Program-made: the position numbers and the translations under genes
The notes under the pieces: model-generated
What the model saw: only the letters and a program-made list of their open reading frames with translations
What the model was told of the DNA's origin: nothing
Database searches by the model: none
Shown: one piece after another, positions 62,438 to 64,000 of the stretch
Layout: each line of letters begins with the position of its first letter
How positions within the stretch are numbered: the stretch's first letter is position 1
DNA from: DLKC01 sp002478885
GTDB taxonomy: Bacteria > Bacteroidota > Bacteroidia > Chitinophagales > Chitinophagaceae
Direction of reading: 5' to 3'
DNA length: 64,000 bases
NCBI GenBank assembly: GCA_046329585.1
Contig: JAXLUI010000001.1
Coordinates: 1,426,001 to 1,490,000 of the forward strand

Positions 62438-63445
62438 ATGCCACAAACACCGGTAAATCTTATTCTACTAACAAGTATAATATGTATGGTTTTTTTGCCC
62501 TTTCTTTCAAGCGGCACCTGTAAATTAAACAAAGAATCGCCGGCGGATTTTGCCAAAAGGCTCACGGTAAATGATAGCACTGACAAGCAAAAAGTAACCT
62601 CCATTTTCCTATGGATCACCAATAACATTGCCTACAATGTAAGAAGCTTGCAGAACGGCAAAACTAATAATGCAGGATACTGGCTGGAAGAAGACAATGA
62701 CAGCAGTTCGCCTTTAAAACCGTTAAATCTGCGTATTGCCGAAAATATATTCGCACGGAGAACTGCTGTTTGCGATGGTTATGCACGCCTGTTCAAAGTT
62801 ATGTGTGATGCTATTGGCGTTCGTTGCGAAATAGTCACAGGCTTTGGCAGAGTAAGCGCGGGAAGATTTGGACCCAATTTTCGTAGCAACCACAAATGGA
62901 ACGTAGTTTTTCTAGATACAGCCTGGTTTCTGCTGGATGCCACATGGGCCAGCGGTTACATTAATTACAAAAACGAATTTGAATGGCACTATAATGGCCA
63001 TTATTTTCTTACTCCACCGACGGAATTTATTCTGGATCACTACCCGGAAGATCTAAGGTGGACGTTGCTACCCTCGCAGCCACTTGCAGATGAGTATGAA
63101 GAAACGCCATTTAAAACCGCTGCTTTCAGCAGAAACTATATCACTTTCTTTAGCCCCGAAAGTGGCATTATTAATACGGTCTTGGGTGACAGTATTGTAA
63201 TTGTATTGGAAAATAGTCGTCCTAAAAAAAAGATCTGGGTTTCGGATTTTTCCTACACCGACAGCAACAGTATTGCCATTATGCAATGCTGTGGCGCCGT
63301 AAAACCCATAAATAAGCTGGAGCGCAATAAAGTTAGTTGTATCTATCATGTTATAGATATAAATGCCCGATGGCTCTACGTTATCTACGACGACGAGATG
63401 ATCTTGCGCTATCAACTCAACATAAAAAGGCCTGCCGGCTTCTAG
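62438..63445 (+). CDS. Transglutaminase-like domain protein, exported
   Basis: 335 residues. The N-terminal hydrophobic segment (LILLTSIICMVFLPFLSSG) is a signal peptide or anchor. The Cys-His-Asp triad of the fold is ARRTAVCDGYARLFKVMC (Cys), SNHKWNVV (His) and LLDATWASG (Asp). The layout matches kyphoscoliosis-peptidase-like proteins. The last ~120 residues are beta strands of unknown role. It may act as a peptidase or be an inactive scaffold. Confidence 0.82.
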   Translation: MPQTPVNLILLTSIICMVFLPFLSSGTCKLNKESPADFAKRLTVNDSTDKQKVTSIFLWITNNIAYNVRSLQNGKTNNAGYWLEEDNDSSSPLKPLNLRIAENIFARRTAVCDGYARLFKVMCDAIGVRCEIVTGFGRVSAGRFGPNFRSNHKWNVVFLDTAWFLLDATWASGYINYKNEFEWHYNGHYFLTPPTEFILDHYPEDLRWTLLPSQPLADEYEETPFKTAAFSRNYITFFSPESGIINTVLGDSIVIVLENSRPKKKIWVSDFSYTDSNSIAIMQCCGAVKPINKLERNKVSCIYHVIDINARWLYVIYDDEMILRYQLNIKRPAGF

Positions 63446-64000
63446 ATGAATAGGAAAGATCTATTTTAATAAGACCAGTTATGCCCGCAACTCTACGGAC
63501 TTAAAAAAATCCCCAAGAGAGTTATTGCGGTTGAAGAGTGCGACGCAACGAAGCTTAACAGCGATTTGCTGTACAGCACGAAAAAGATGCTTTTCTTTTT
63601 ATTCTTTTATCCCAGGAATAAAATTCGGCAAGACATGATGTTAATGTATGTGATAATACTTAGCAATTTCGCTGCAGCAAAGCTTTTAAAAGGTGCATAA
63701 TTACCTCACGGCTGTGGAAAACCGGGTGAAGAACGGGTGTACAACAAGAGGTTGCTTTTTTTGGAAGTGACAGCTGTTGACATGTATCTTCACCATGCAT
63801 CAGAAGAGTAATTATCTGTAAAGAGAAAACGATTCAATGCTTTCTAAAACCTGGGAGCTCTAACAGGCTAAAAGGTAAAGGAACTGAGAAGCAAAAGCAT
63901 GGTGGCGACGTGGTGTGGTTTGCTGAAGGAAAAGCAATATCTGTAAAAAAGATGGCGCGAATGCTGAAGCATTACAAACCAATCCAAACCAGCGGAAGCA
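63446..64000. other. Right-end gap with one repeat arm
   Basis: No complete gene is seen. A plus-strand frame is open from 63779 to the window end (about 74 codons, containing WFAEGKAISVKKMARMLKHY), but it has no ATG before 63952 and could be chance or the end of a decayed gene. Confidence 0.4.
63530..63553 (+). repeat. Dispersed repeat, single forward A arm
   Basis: GTTGAAGAGTGCGACGCAAC plus GAAG, downstream of the transglutaminase-like gene. Confidence 0.75.

Overview
The window is chromosomal DNA from a member of the Bacteroidota, most likely family Chitinophagaceae. The evidence is type IX secretion (T9SS) C-terminal sorting domains on three metallopeptidases, many Bacteroidota-type lipoproteins, promoters of the TTTG / TAnnTTTG type, long-form IspH, a periplasmic-propeller histidine kinase, and gene sets such as DUF5995, DUF6089-like and ElaA. 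No tRNA, rRNA, CRISPR array, prophage or transposase gene was recognised.

Layout. 1-4.1 kb: the end of an exported haem-motif protein and a secreted M4 metallopeptidase. 4.4-9.8 kb: a minus-strand sulfite-reduction and siroheme operon (SUMT, CysJ, CysI, precorrin-2 dehydrogenase). A cysteine-rich leader peptide and a terminator precede it and look like a cysteine attenuator. 10-14.5 kb: glycine C-acetyltransferase, three lipoproteins and a class D beta-lactamase. 15.2-28 kb: two copies of a cassette [M4 metallopeptidase + fibre-like coiled-coil protein], separated by a TPR-HTH regulator, a VOC protein, a TonB-C/MORN protein and a peptidoglycan amidase. 28.3-34.8 kb: hybrid-type propeller sensor kinase, NarL-type regulator, GH130-like glycosidase, malate dehydrogenase. 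35-42.7 kb: heptosyltransferase-like protein, a three-gene transporter operon, an amino-acid permease, YebC. 42.7-53.5 kb: housekeeping genes (IspH, TsaB, RidA, epimerase, ribosomal proteins S6-S18-L9) mixed with GH5, ExbD, HD and ArsR proteins. 53.8-63.5 kb: outer-membrane barrels, deformylase, RuvX, UbiA-type prenyltransferase, TrmH-type methyltransferase, ElaA, an OmpR-type two-component system and a transglutaminase-like protein.

The most unusual feature is a dispersed intergenic repeat family: 31 arms at 25 listed sites, about one site per 2.6 kb. Each arm is about 20 bp. There are three arm types, A (TACAAGAGTGCGACGCAACG), B (TACAAGTGAGTGACACAACG) and C (GAACGGAGCGTCGCAACG). Arms are followed by a loosely conserved tail resembling GCCGGGnnCATAAAA. 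They occur singly or as inverted pairs, and four of the seven pairs join one A arm to one B arm, as the two ends of a small non-autonomous element would. The arm cores GCGACGC and GTGACAC differ by a symmetric change that keeps the palindrome. In this text, 'forward' means the arm reads as written on the plus strand, and 'reverse' means it reads on the minus strand.

The second highlight is the leader of the sulfite operon: a 25-codon ORF ending in three Cys codons, then a terminator before the first gene, with a palindromic operator-like sequence at the promoter and again at the first gene's start codon. The third is the duplicated peptidase/fibre cassette, whose 24-bp internal spacer is identical in both copies.
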